Assembly (NCBI GenBank): GCA_005880915.1
Contig: VBIW01000047.1
Location: forward strand, 18,140-82,139
Direction of reading: 5' to 3'
DNA: 64,000 nucleotides
Source: Chloroflexota bacterium
Lineage (GTDB): Bacteria > Chloroflexota > Dormibacteria > Dormibacterales > Dormibacteraceae
The notes below the pieces were generated by a model that had not been told where the DNA came from, ran no database searches, and saw only the letters and a list, made by a program, of their open reading frames with translations. Made by a program: the position numbers and the translations under genes. Shown here piece after piece: positions 48,406-56,438 of the stretch. Position 1 is the first letter of the stretch. Every line of letters starts with the position of its first letter.

Positions 48406-50858
48406 CGCGCGATCATCAGCGAGTACTGCGTGACCCTCTCCGAGTGACCCGCGGTGTAAGGATCCCGCGCGTCCACTGCGTTGGCCAGCGCCTCGAGCGA
48501 GGCCAGGATGACCTCCTCTCGATCCTTGAACAGCCGGGCGTTATCGATCGCGACCGCCGCCTGCGCCGCGAGCTCGGTGACCAGGCTGCGGTGGTCGGCG
48601 GTAAAGGCGTGCCCGACCTGATAGTTGGCGAGGAACACCACGCCGAACGGCTTGCCCCGCAGCGTGATCGGCACGCAAAGCACCGCGCGCGGGTTGAGCG
48701 GGCTCTCGTCCGCCGATCGGTGCTGCATCGACTCCATCACCGCCTCACCCGACTCCATCACCTGCTGGCAGATTTCGCCCCCCAGCCCGAGGGCGAGCCT
48801 CTCCGCCGTGACATGGTCGGTTCCAAAACCGCCCTTCAACACAAGCTTGCCGTTGTCATCCAGGGCGAGGCAGCCGATCTGGGCCGACGACGCCTTCGCC
48901 GCCCCTGCCAACACCTGCTGCAGCACCTGGTTCAGGTCGAGCGTCGAGGTTGCGGCTTGCAGCGCCTCCTGCAGGTTGCGCAGCTCCCAGATGCTGCGCT
49001 CGTGCTTCTCGTACAGCTCCGCGTTGCGCACCGCGACAACGCCCTGGTTGCCGAGCGTCGCCAGGACGCGCTGATCGTCCGCCGTCCACTCGCGCTTCTT
49101 GTGGTCGAAAACCGACAGGGTCCCCCAGAGGTGACCCTCCTCGAGCATGGGGGCGCAGATGGCGGCCTGAATCTTGTGCGCGTGCAGGTCAGGCGGCGAC
49201 TGAACGTCGAAGGACAGGTCGATGTCTGGCACCGCCGTTGCGCGCAAGCTCAGCATCGTCGCGCCGACGATGCCCTGTCCGTTCTGAAACTCCATACCGT
49301 CGAGGTCGGTCGGGAAACCAACCGACATGATCGCCACCTGGTGTCCCTCTTCCGTGCTGCGCGTCAGAAGGCCGGCCGTGCCATCGACCACCCGGATCGC
49401 AACCTCGAGCGTCTTCTGCTCGAGGACTCGCGAGCCTTGAGTGACGGTGGTCAGCGCCTCCGACACCTCTCCCAGCGCATCGAGCGCCGTGTCAAGGCGC
49501 GATGCCTGCCCCGTGACCACCTGCAGGATCCGTGAGTTCTCGACCGCGACCCCGGCCATCGACCCCAGGTCGTCGAGCGCGCTCATGTCCTGCTGGCTGA
49601 ACCCTGAGTTGCCGCGCCGCCCGAGGCACAGAGCTCCAATCACGCCGGACTTGCTCCGGATCGGCGTCAGCGCCTCGTTCACGTTGCCACCCAGGCGTTC
49701 GGGATGGAGCCCGCTGTAAATGCGCTCGTCCTCCGTGATGAGGTTCCGCAGCATCGTCTCGCCGTCGCGTACGCGCAGGAGCGGGCCGTCGACGGGTTCG
49801 GATGGCGACGTGCTGCCATCGAGTACGACGTAGGTGTCGTCGGGCTGGAACATCAGGGCACGACCCGCGTCATAGCGGATCACCTCCGAGCCGCGGCCGA
49901 GCACCAGCTCGAGGACCTGGTTCATGGTCTTGCCCGACGCCTCTTTGACGAGCTCGTTCATCAGCGAGTAGCGCGCCGATTCGTGCCGCGTCAGCGCGAC
50001 GAGCTGGGCACTGGCAACATCGGCGCCTGCGCGAGCCGCCAGTGTCGCGGCGAGCCGTCTGTCATCGTCGCTGAAGCGGCCGGCGGTTCGACCCAGCACG
50101 ACAAATCCTCCCACGTGATCCCCGATCGGCATTGGGACCGCGATCAGGCTCTGCAGATGGAAGTCGTCCGGGATGTAGTTGATCAGCTCGACCAGCCCGT
50201 TCTCGTCGAGCGCGGTGAAGGCGGCGCGGGCCTCGATCGCGGAAAGCAGCGGTCCGGCGTTGCCGTGGGGCCGGTTCACCGCCTGCGGCCGAAGGCGGTC
50301 GACGCCGATTCCCGGAGGTTGGGGCACGAAGCGCCGTCCATCGGCGGACGCCAGGTAGCAGCACGCGAAGTCGGCTCCGACGTTGCTGGCGATGCCCGAC
50401 GTGATGGCCGCCGCGTCGCCCGGCCTGGCGCCGTCGACCTCGGCGGTCGCCACGAGAAAGGCCCGGTGCTTCTGCTCCAGCCGGCCGTTCAGGCCTCCGA
50501 GCTGGTCGAGCTGGACGCGAATCGCCTGGCGGAAGCCGCGGTAGGCGATCGTCCCCAGGGCGCCTCCGATGCCGAGCAAGAAGATGCCGACAAGCTGTGT
50601 CACCAGGTCGCCTTGCCTTGGGTTGAACTGGGCGATGACCAGGGTCAGGACCAGGGACGCGCCGCCGAAAGGCACCGCCAGCCGCCAGTTTCGGAAGCCG
50701 GCGCCGGCCGCGAGAGCGAGCAGGCCTCCGAGCCCGCCCAACGCGACGTCCCAGCCAATGCGCCCGCCCGCGTTCAGGGACGCCCCGGCCAGGATGAGCA
50801 GCGCCGCGGCCGTCGAAAAGCCCGTCCGGAGCACGAATGACGTCCGTCGTGAGTTCAC
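48366..50858 (-). CDS. membrane multi-GAF sensor protein, HD-GYP output domain broken
   Basis: The 830-residue product has about four membrane helices (10-120), four consecutive GAF-like domains (about 140-800) and the beginning of an HD-GYP domain (ALANAVDARDPYTAGHSERVTQYSLMIAR, quoted in part as DARDPYTAGHSERVTQYS). The frame then runs into unrelated sequence and stops. The natural product would have been a c-di-GMP phosphodiesterase sensing small ligands. GTG 50858 is the start; TAGACT lies 13 nt upstream. Confidence 0.78.
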   Translation of the reverse strand: MNSRRTSFVLRTGFSTAAALLILAGASLNAGGRIGWDVALGGLGGLLALAAGAGFRNWRLAVPFGGASLVLTLVIAQFNPRQGDLVTQLVGIFLLGIGGALGTIAYRGFRQAIRVQLDQLGGLNGRLEQKHRAFLVATAEVDGARPGDAAAITSGIASNVGADFACCYLASADGRRFVPQPPGIGVDRLRPQAVNRPHGNAGPLLSAIEARAAFTALDENGLVELINYIPDDFHLQSLIAVPMPIGDHVGGFVVLGRTAGRFSDDDRRLAATLAARAGADVASAQLVALTRHESARYSLMNELVKEASGKTMNQVLELVLGRGSEVIRYDAGRALMFQPDDTYVVLDGSTSPSEPVDGPLLRVRDGETMLRNLITEDERIYSGLHPERLGGNVNEALTPIRSKSGVIGALCLGRRGNSGFSQQDMSALDDLGSMAGVAVENSRILQVVTGQASRLDTALDALGEVSEALTTVTQGSRVLEQKTLEVAIRVVDGTAGLLTRSTEEGHQVAIMSVGFPTDLDGMEFQNGQGIVGATMLSLRATAVPDIDLSFDVQSPPDLHAHKIQAAICAPMLEEGHLWGTLSVFDHKKREWTADDQRVLATLGNQGVVAVRNAELYEKHERSIWELRNLQEALQAATSTLDLNQVLQQVLAGAAKASSAQIGCLALDDNGKLVLKGGFGTDHVTAERLALGLGGEICQQVMESGEAVMESMQHRSADESPLNPRAVLCVPITLRGKPFGVVFLANYQVGHAFTADHRSLVTELAAQAAVAIDNARLFKDREEVILASLEALANAVDARDPYTAGHSERVTQYSLMIARRRASSPRPSSRR

Positions 50859-50913
50859 TTGGCGGCGACTAAGTCTAGGTTTGTGTTCCGCAGGGGAAGC
50901 TAGATAGCGAACT

Positions 50914-50919
50914 TAAACT
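50914..50919 (+). promoter_or_regulatory. -10 element TAAACT upstream of relA
   Basis: TAAACT ends 16 nt before ATG 50936, giving a very short leader if active. Confidence 0.35.
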
Positions 50920-50921
50920 TC

Positions 50922-50939
50922 ATGCCAGGCACGAAATGA
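50922..50939 (+). CDS. five-codon mini-ORF overlapping the relA start
   Basis: ATGCCAGGCACGAAATGA encodes MPGTK and its stop overlaps the relA start codon as ATGA. It could couple translation if transcription starts upstream; a start at TAAACT would exclude its ATG. Confidence 0.2.
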   Translation: MPGTK

Positions 50940-53065
50940 CTGTTTCCGAGCTCCTCAGGATCGCCGACCACCTCGACCCGAAGGGCCAGCTGTTGGTCAG
51001 GAAGGCGTTTGATCGGGCCGCGGCCGCCCACGACGGCCAGCACCGGCTGTCGGGCGAGGACTACGTCAACCACCCCCTCGAGGTGGCGGCGATCCTCGCC
51101 GACCTCGAGCTGGACGCCGAGACGATCTCCGCGGCGCTCCTCCACGACACGGTGGAGGACACCAACCTGACCGCGGACGAGGTCAAACGGGAGTTCGGCC
51201 CGGAGGTCGCCCGCCTGGTCGACGGCGTCACGAAGCTGGGCCGGATATCCCTGCGGACCGACCAGCAGCAGCAGGCGGAGAACATCCGCAAGATGATGGT
51301 CGCGATGGCGGAGGACCTTCGGGTCGTCCTCATCAAGCTCGCCGACCGGCTGCACAACATGCGCACGCTCGCGCCGCTCGCGGAGCCGAAGCGGCGAAAG
51401 ATCTCACGCGAGACGCTCGACATATACGCTCCGCTGGCCCACCGGCTCGGCATCGGCCAGATCAAGTGGGAACTCGAGGACCTTGCCTTCCGCAACCTGG
51501 AGCCGGAGGCGTTCGAGGACGTGGTGAGGCGGATCGCGCGCAAGCGCGACGAGCGCGAGAAGCTGGTCTCGGATCTGCGCGAGATCCTCGCCCGCGAGCT
51601 GGAGAAGCTCGGCATCCAGGCCGACATCACCGGCCGTCCGAAGCACATCTACTCGGTGTGGCAGAAGATGACCCGCGAGGACAAGGACTTCTCGGAGATC
51701 TACGACCTGTCCGCCATCCGCGTCCAGGTCGACAGCGTGCGCGACTGCTACGGCGTCCTCGGCGTGGTGCACTCGCTGTGGAAGCCCATGCCTGGGCGGT
51801 TCAAGGACTACATCGCGATGCCGAAGTCCAATGGCTACCAGTCGCTCCATACGACCGTCATCACGCACACAGGCGAGCCGATCGAGATCCAGATCCGGAC
51901 GCACGAGATGCACCGCGTCGCGGAGTTCGGGGTCGCCGCCCACTGGACCTACAAGGAAGGAGGCAAGGACGCGAGCTTCGACCAGAAGCTGTCCTGGCTG
52001 CGCAGCCTGCTCGAGTGGCAAAACGAGGTGGGGGATGCCGAGTCGTTTCTCAACACGGTCAAGGTCGACCTCTTCCAGGACGAGGTCTACGTCTTCACGC
52101 CCCGCGGCGACGTGATCAACCTGCCCGCCGACTCGACTCCGGTCGACTTCGCCTACCGCATCCACACCGAGGTCGGCCACCACTGCATCGGGGCGAAGGT
52201 CAACGGCCGCATGGTCCCGCTCGACTACGAGCTGAAGAACGGCGAGATCGTCGAGATCCTGACCTCCAAGGGCCCGCACGGACCAAGCCGCGACTGGCTG
52301 AACTTCGTCAAGAGCGCCTCCGCCAAGGAACGCATCCGCAAGTGGTTCAAGAGCCAGCGCCGCGAGGAGAACGTGGCCAAGGGGCACGACCTGCTCGACA
52401 AGGAGCTGCACCGCATGCATCGCGTCAGCCTTTCCGACCTGCCCGAGCCCAAGCTGCTCGAGATCGCAAACCTGCACAAGTACCCCACGGTGGACGACTT
52501 CATGGCTGCGATTGGTTACGGCGACCTGTCGCCGCACGCAGTCGTGATGCGGATGTCGCTCAACCTGGAGGCGCCGGGCGGCGACCTCCGAACCATTCCG
52601 CTCATCCCGCAGGTCCAACCCTCGCCGCGCGTGCTGGTGCACGGCGAGAGGGGCATCCTGACGTCGATCGCCACGTGCTGCCAGCCCGTGCCGGGTGACG
52701 CCATCGTCGGCTACACGACGCGCGGCAGGGGCGTGACGGTGCACCGCGCGGATTGCATCAACGCGGTCAACGCGCAGGACTCCGCGCGCGTCGTATCAGT
52801 CGACTGGGACATGGACGCCACGCACCTCTACCCGGTGGCGATCAAGATCGAGGCGTGGGACCGCCAGGGTCTCATGCGCGACATCGCCACGGTCGTGGCG
52901 GAGAACAGGGTCAACATGTCTGCGCTGGAGGTCCACGTATACGACGACAAGACCGCGGTCGTCTCAGCGACCGTAGAGATCGACTCGCTGGCCCAGCTCT
53001 CGCGCCTGATGGAAAAGCTCGAAGGCGTGAAAGACGTGCACACGGTAGCCCGCGAAGCGTCCTGA
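50936..53065 (+). CDS. relA: bifunctional (p)ppGpp synthetase/hydrolase
   Basis: RelA/SpoT makes and degrades ppGpp in the stringent response. The 709-residue protein has an HD hydrolase domain (HPLEVAAILADLEL, LLHDTVEDT), the synthetase domain (YQSLHTTVITHTGEPIEIQI), TGS (TPRGDVINLPADSTPVDFAYRIH, quoted in part), and a C-terminal ACT domain (WDRQGLMRDIATVV). HDTVEDT shows that hydrolase residues are kept. ATG 50936 is the start. Confidence 0.96.
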   Translation: MTVSELLRIADHLDPKGQLLVRKAFDRAAAAHDGQHRLSGEDYVNHPLEVAAILADLELDAETISAALLHDTVEDTNLTADEVKREFGPEVARLVDGVTKLGRISLRTDQQQQAENIRKMMVAMAEDLRVVLIKLADRLHNMRTLAPLAEPKRRKISRETLDIYAPLAHRLGIGQIKWELEDLAFRNLEPEAFEDVVRRIARKRDEREKLVSDLREILARELEKLGIQADITGRPKHIYSVWQKMTREDKDFSEIYDLSAIRVQVDSVRDCYGVLGVVHSLWKPMPGRFKDYIAMPKSNGYQSLHTTVITHTGEPIEIQIRTHEMHRVAEFGVAAHWTYKEGGKDASFDQKLSWLRSLLEWQNEVGDAESFLNTVKVDLFQDEVYVFTPRGDVINLPADSTPVDFAYRIHTEVGHHCIGAKVNGRMVPLDYELKNGEIVEILTSKGPHGPSRDWLNFVKSASAKERIRKWFKSQRREENVAKGHDLLDKELHRMHRVSLSDLPEPKLLEIANLHKYPTVDDFMAAIGYGDLSPHAVVMRMSLNLEAPGGDLRTIPLIPQVQPSPRVLVHGERGILTSIATCCQPVPGDAIVGYTTRGRGVTVHRADCINAVNAQDSARVVSVDWDMDATHLYPVAIKIEAWDRQGLMRDIATVVAENRVNMSALEVHVYDDKTAVVSATVEIDSLAQLSRLMEKLEGVKDVHTVAREAS

Positions 53066-53068
53066 AAG

Positions 53069-53695
53069 GTGACCGTTCGCGTCGAGGTCACGGCTGACCG
53101 CAGGTTCGGCACCAACTCGTATCTGGTTGTGGACGATGACACGCACGACGCCGTCGTGATCGACTCCAACCTCGAGCCCGCCCTCGTCGTCGACGCCGCG
53201 CGCGAGCGCGGCGCGAACGTCAGGGCGATTCTCCTGACGCATACCGACCTCGACCACATCGCGGGGCTCCACGAGCTGCGCGAGGCCTTCGGCCCGATCC
53301 CGATCGCGGTCCACGACGCGGAGCGGGACGTCCTGGATCAGGGCCGGCCGCTGCGGCGAGAGTTCGGACCAATCGCAACCAGGGTCGACAACCTGGCCAG
53401 CCTCGCCGACGGCGAGCCGTATCGTGCAGGCTCACTCCAGTTCGAGGTGCTGCACACGCCGGGACACAGCCCGGGCGGGGTCACATTCAAGATCGATGGG
53501 TTTCTGTTCACAGGCGACGCGCTGTTCGCCGGCTCTGTCGGCCGTTCAGACTTCGCGAACTCGAACAGCACGGCTCTGCTCGACGGCATCCGCTCGAAGC
53601 TGCTCATCCAGCCTGACGAGATGATCGTCTACAGCGGGCATGGCCCCGCCACCACGATCGGACGCGAGCGAACGATGAACCCCTTCCTTACTTAG
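53069..53695 (+). CDS. MBL-fold hydrolase, glyoxalase II-like
   Basis: The 208-residue protein has THTDLDHIAG, HTPGHSPGG, TGDALFAG and SGHGPATT, the metal ligands of YcbL/glyoxalase II-like hydrolases. GTG 53069 lies 3 bp after relA. The pairing relA-MBL hydrolase is common in this part of bacterial genomes. Its last 8 bp overlap the convergent tadC. Confidence 0.9.
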   Translation: MTVRVEVTADRRFGTNSYLVVDDDTHDAVVIDSNLEPALVVDAARERGANVRAILLTHTDLDHIAGLHELREAFGPIPIAVHDAERDVLDQGRPLRREFGPIATRVDNLASLADGEPYRAGSLQFEVLHTPGHSPGGVTFKIDGFLFTGDALFAGSVGRSDFANSNSTALLDGIRSKLLIQPDEMIVYSGHGPATTIGRERTMNPFLT

Positions 53696-54617
53696 ATCCA
53701 AGCGTAAGGACGACGATCAGGGCCGGGCCCAGAAGAATCAACCACAGCGTCGGGAACACACAGCCGACGGTCGGGATCAGGATCTTGAGTGAAGCCCGCG
53801 CTGCCTCGGTCCGGATCTTGAGCCGCCGCTTGACCCGCATCTGAGCCGCGTGCGCGGCGATCGTGCGCGCGATGGGCACACCGGTGCGCTCGGCGTAGAG
53901 GATGCCGCGGACCAATGACGTGAAATCCTCGATCCCGGTCGCATCGGCCATCTCCTCGAGGGCCTCGGCCCGCGGACGCCCGAGCTGGATCTCGCGCAGC
54001 GCCCGCGCCACGAGCAGGGTCAGCGAGTCGTCCTGGTGGCGCACCAGCTGCTCGAGCGCCCGATCGAGGCCTAGGCCCGCCTCCATGCTGATCGCGACCA
54101 CGTCCAGCGCGTTCGGCAGTGACGCCTCGAGCTCGGTGCGCCGATCGCGGACGAGCTGGTCCAGCCAGAACACAGGCAGGTAGAACCCGAGGGCCACGCC
54201 GATCACCAGGGCGAGACCAGTCGCAAACGGTGTGCCGATGAACATGCCGACCGCGGTGCCGATGGCGCCGAGCCCCGCCGCCGCTGCGATGCGGAGCGTC
54301 TGCAGACCGGCGGGGTCGAGGTTGAGCGGGTTGCCCACGAAATCGAGCTGGCGGCGGAAGTTCGCGGCCTGCGCGTCAGGCGTCAGCCGCATCGTCTGGC
54401 GGTCGACCCAGCGCCGAAATGGTCCGAACAGTCGCTCGAGGAACGGCTTCTCGAGCCGCAGCGCCACCGCGCTCTGGCCGAGGCCCACCTCCTGGCGGGC
54501 GAGGCGCTCGCGCGCAAGCGTTGTGGCGTCGGCCGCGCGTGAGGCGATGATGCCGATCGTCAGCATGTAAGCGCCGACTGCAGCGGCGATTCCGATGACG
54601 AAGGGAAGCGCGTTCAT
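53688..54617 (-). CDS. tadC: Tad pilus inner-membrane protein TadC (T2SSF domain)
   Basis: The 309-residue protein has three to four membrane helices and the T2SSF core (LEASLPNALDVVAISMEAGL, ASLKILIPTVGCVFPTLWLI). TadC works with TadB as the platform for the pilus ATPase. ATG 54617 overlaps the tadB stop as ATGA. Confidence 0.9.
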   Translation of the reverse strand: MNALPFVIGIAAAVGAYMLTIGIIASRAADATTLARERLARQEVGLGQSAVALRLEKPFLERLFGPFRRWVDRQTMRLTPDAQAANFRRQLDFVGNPLNLDPAGLQTLRIAAAAGLGAIGTAVGMFIGTPFATGLALVIGVALGFYLPVFWLDQLVRDRRTELEASLPNALDVVAISMEAGLGLDRALEQLVRHQDDSLTLLVARALREIQLGRPRAEALEEMADATGIEDFTSLVRGILYAERTGVPIARTIAAHAAQMRVKRRLKIRTEAARASLKILIPTVGCVFPTLWLILLGPALIVVLTLGSK

Positions 54618-55555
54618 GAGATCGCCGTCAAGCGCCGGATGATCAGATTGCCGACGAACAGAAGCACCGCGGCGAGGCCGAGCATGACCCAGCCGAGCGG
54701 GTTGACGAGCATCGGCCGGAAGTAATCGCTGACCACGAAGTAGAGCAATACTGCGGCGACGATGGGCAGCAGCGTGATGATCACAGCGCTCGCGCGCGAC
54801 TGCGCGGTCGCGGCCATGACCTCGGCCCGCATCTCCTCGCGCTGGCGCATGGTATCCGCGAGCGTGGCGAGGATCGCCGGAAGGTCACCGCCGATCGACC
54901 GCTGAATCGTGATCACCATCACCATCAGCCGCAGGTCGTTGCTGCCGATGCGCTTGACCATGTTGTTCATGGCGCTCTCGATCGATGCGCCAAGCTCGAT
55001 CTCGCGCCGGGCGAGCGCAAACTCGTCCGACACCGGCGGACCGGCGTTGTCCGTCACCGCGCCGAGGGATTGTGCGACCGACTGGCCCGCCTTCATCGAG
55101 TTGGCGATGAGCTCCATGGCCCGGGGAAGGCCTGAATTGAACTGGCGCAGGCGATGCCCGCGCCGGTTGCGCAGATAGAGGGCAGGCAGCAGATATCCGA
55201 TCGCGGCAAGCACCACGAACTCGATCCCCAGCCCGAACCGCAACAGCCCCACGATCGCGAAGACGACCGCGAAGCCGGCCTGGATGAGCCTGAACTCGTA
55301 AGGCCGGAGCTCGATGTCGGCGCTGACGAGGTCGCGGCGCAGCCTGCTGGGCACCTGCTCCGAAGCGATCCAGACAGGTGTCCCCGTCGACTCGAAGCGG
55401 CGCCGGAGCTGCTCGCGCACGTCGGCGAGCGTTCGGTACGTGGCGCGGACCGAATCTTCGGGGGCGCTCGACTGCTGGGACCGCACCGTGCCGAAGACGA
55501 CGAGCCCGACCCCGAGTGCAGCCGCCACCGCGACCAGGACGATCGCTGTACTCAT
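54614..55555 (-). CDS. tadB: Tad pilus inner-membrane protein TadB (T2SSF domain)
   Basis: The 313-residue protein has N-terminal and C-terminal membrane helices and the T2SSF region (GLPRAMELIANSMKAGQSVAQ, IQRSIGGDLPAILATLADTMR split). TadB is the partner of TadC in the pilus platform. It starts 4 nt after the cpaB stop. Confidence 0.9.
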   Translation of the reverse strand: MSTAIVLVAVAAALGVGLVVFGTVRSQQSSAPEDSVRATYRTLADVREQLRRRFESTGTPVWIASEQVPSRLRRDLVSADIELRPYEFRLIQAGFAVVFAIVGLLRFGLGIEFVVLAAIGYLLPALYLRNRRGHRLRQFNSGLPRAMELIANSMKAGQSVAQSLGAVTDNAGPPVSDEFALARREIELGASIESAMNNMVKRIGSNDLRLMVMVITIQRSIGGDLPAILATLADTMRQREEMRAEVMAATAQSRASAVIITLLPIVAAVLLYFVVSDYFRPMLVNPLGWVMLGLAAVLLFVGNLIIRRLTAIS

Positions 55556-55559
55556 GCGG

Positions 55560-56360
55560 CTAGTGCGTCGTGAACTGCCAGCGCTTGTCCACGTCCCTGG
55601 GCCCGACGCCGGTGGCCGACGAAACGTTGGGACATTTGTCGTCGGGCTGCGTAGGCACGTTTGCGTAGTCCGTGTACGACTCGAGCTCGTACTTCATCGT
55701 CGCATTGTTCAAGAGCCAGAAGAGGAACTCGGAATCGCATGCGGTCATCAACACGGTCAGGCTGCTGGTCACCGTCCCGGTCTGCGACGCCTGCGGACCG
55801 CTGGCCGGTCCGACCCTGATCACGTCGATGTCGCGGAAGACTGTGCGCACCACGGGGACGCCGGGGCTCTGGCCGAACGTTGACGAGTTGATCGTGGCGA
55901 GCATCGTGATCCTGTCTCCGAGCTGCACGTAGCCGCCGACCCCGACCTGCTCGCCGGTCGGCACGGTGACCGCGACCCATCCCTTGGGGATCGGGAGGAA
56001 GGCGACATCGCTGTTGCTGAGGAGGTCACCCGCCGAGGTGATGAGGTTGGCGGTCACCGGGCTGCCCGCCGGGATGTCGACCTTGGCGCCCTTGCCCGCG
56101 ACGTCCTTGACCACGGCGAAGGCCTGCGGCGGGGCGGGTTGGAAGTTCGTGATCGTGAGGTCGCCGGACTGGATCACCGTCCGAGCCTTGATATCGTGGC
56201 TCGCCACCACGACCTTGATGCCGGCGGTGCTGCCCTGGATGAGCGGCAGGCTTGCGATCCCGGCGGCGGTGATGAAGGCGAGCACCGCCAGCACTGCTCC
56301 GATCACGATGTAAAGGCGCCCGCGCCGCGGTCTGGCGAGGGCGGAGGTGGCTATTGACAA
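55560..56360 (-). CDS. cpaB: Flp pilus assembly protein CpaB/RcpC (SAF domain)
   Basis: CpaB/RcpC is a periplasmic or envelope component of Tad pili with a SAF domain. The protein has an N-terminal membrane helix (LYIVIGAVLAVLAFITAAG) and the SAF-like region IKVVVASHDIKARTVIQSGD, then PKGWVAVTVPTGEQVGVGGYVQ in two blocks. TTG 56360 gives an N-terminus right before the helix; TTG 56417 would add 19 residues of Cys-rich unrelated sequence. Neither has a clear promoter. Confidence 0.8.
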   Translation of the reverse strand: MSIATSALARPRRGRLYIVIGAVLAVLAFITAAGIASLPLIQGSTAGIKVVVASHDIKARTVIQSGDLTITNFQPAPPQAFAVVKDVAGKGAKVDIPAGSPVTANLITSAGDLLSNSDVAFLPIPKGWVAVTVPTGEQVGVGGYVQLGDRITMLATINSSTFGQSPGVPVVRTVFRDIDVIRVGPASGPQASQTGTVTSSLTVLMTACDSEFLFWLLNNATMKYELESYTDYANVPTQPDDKCPNVSSATGVGPRDVDKRWQFTTH

Positions 56361-56438
56361 CTTAATGTGGGCGCAAGCTTCACAAAAAGGACGCCGGAGC
56401 GCAACAAATAAGGCCAAATGTCAGTTCGCGGACGGGGC

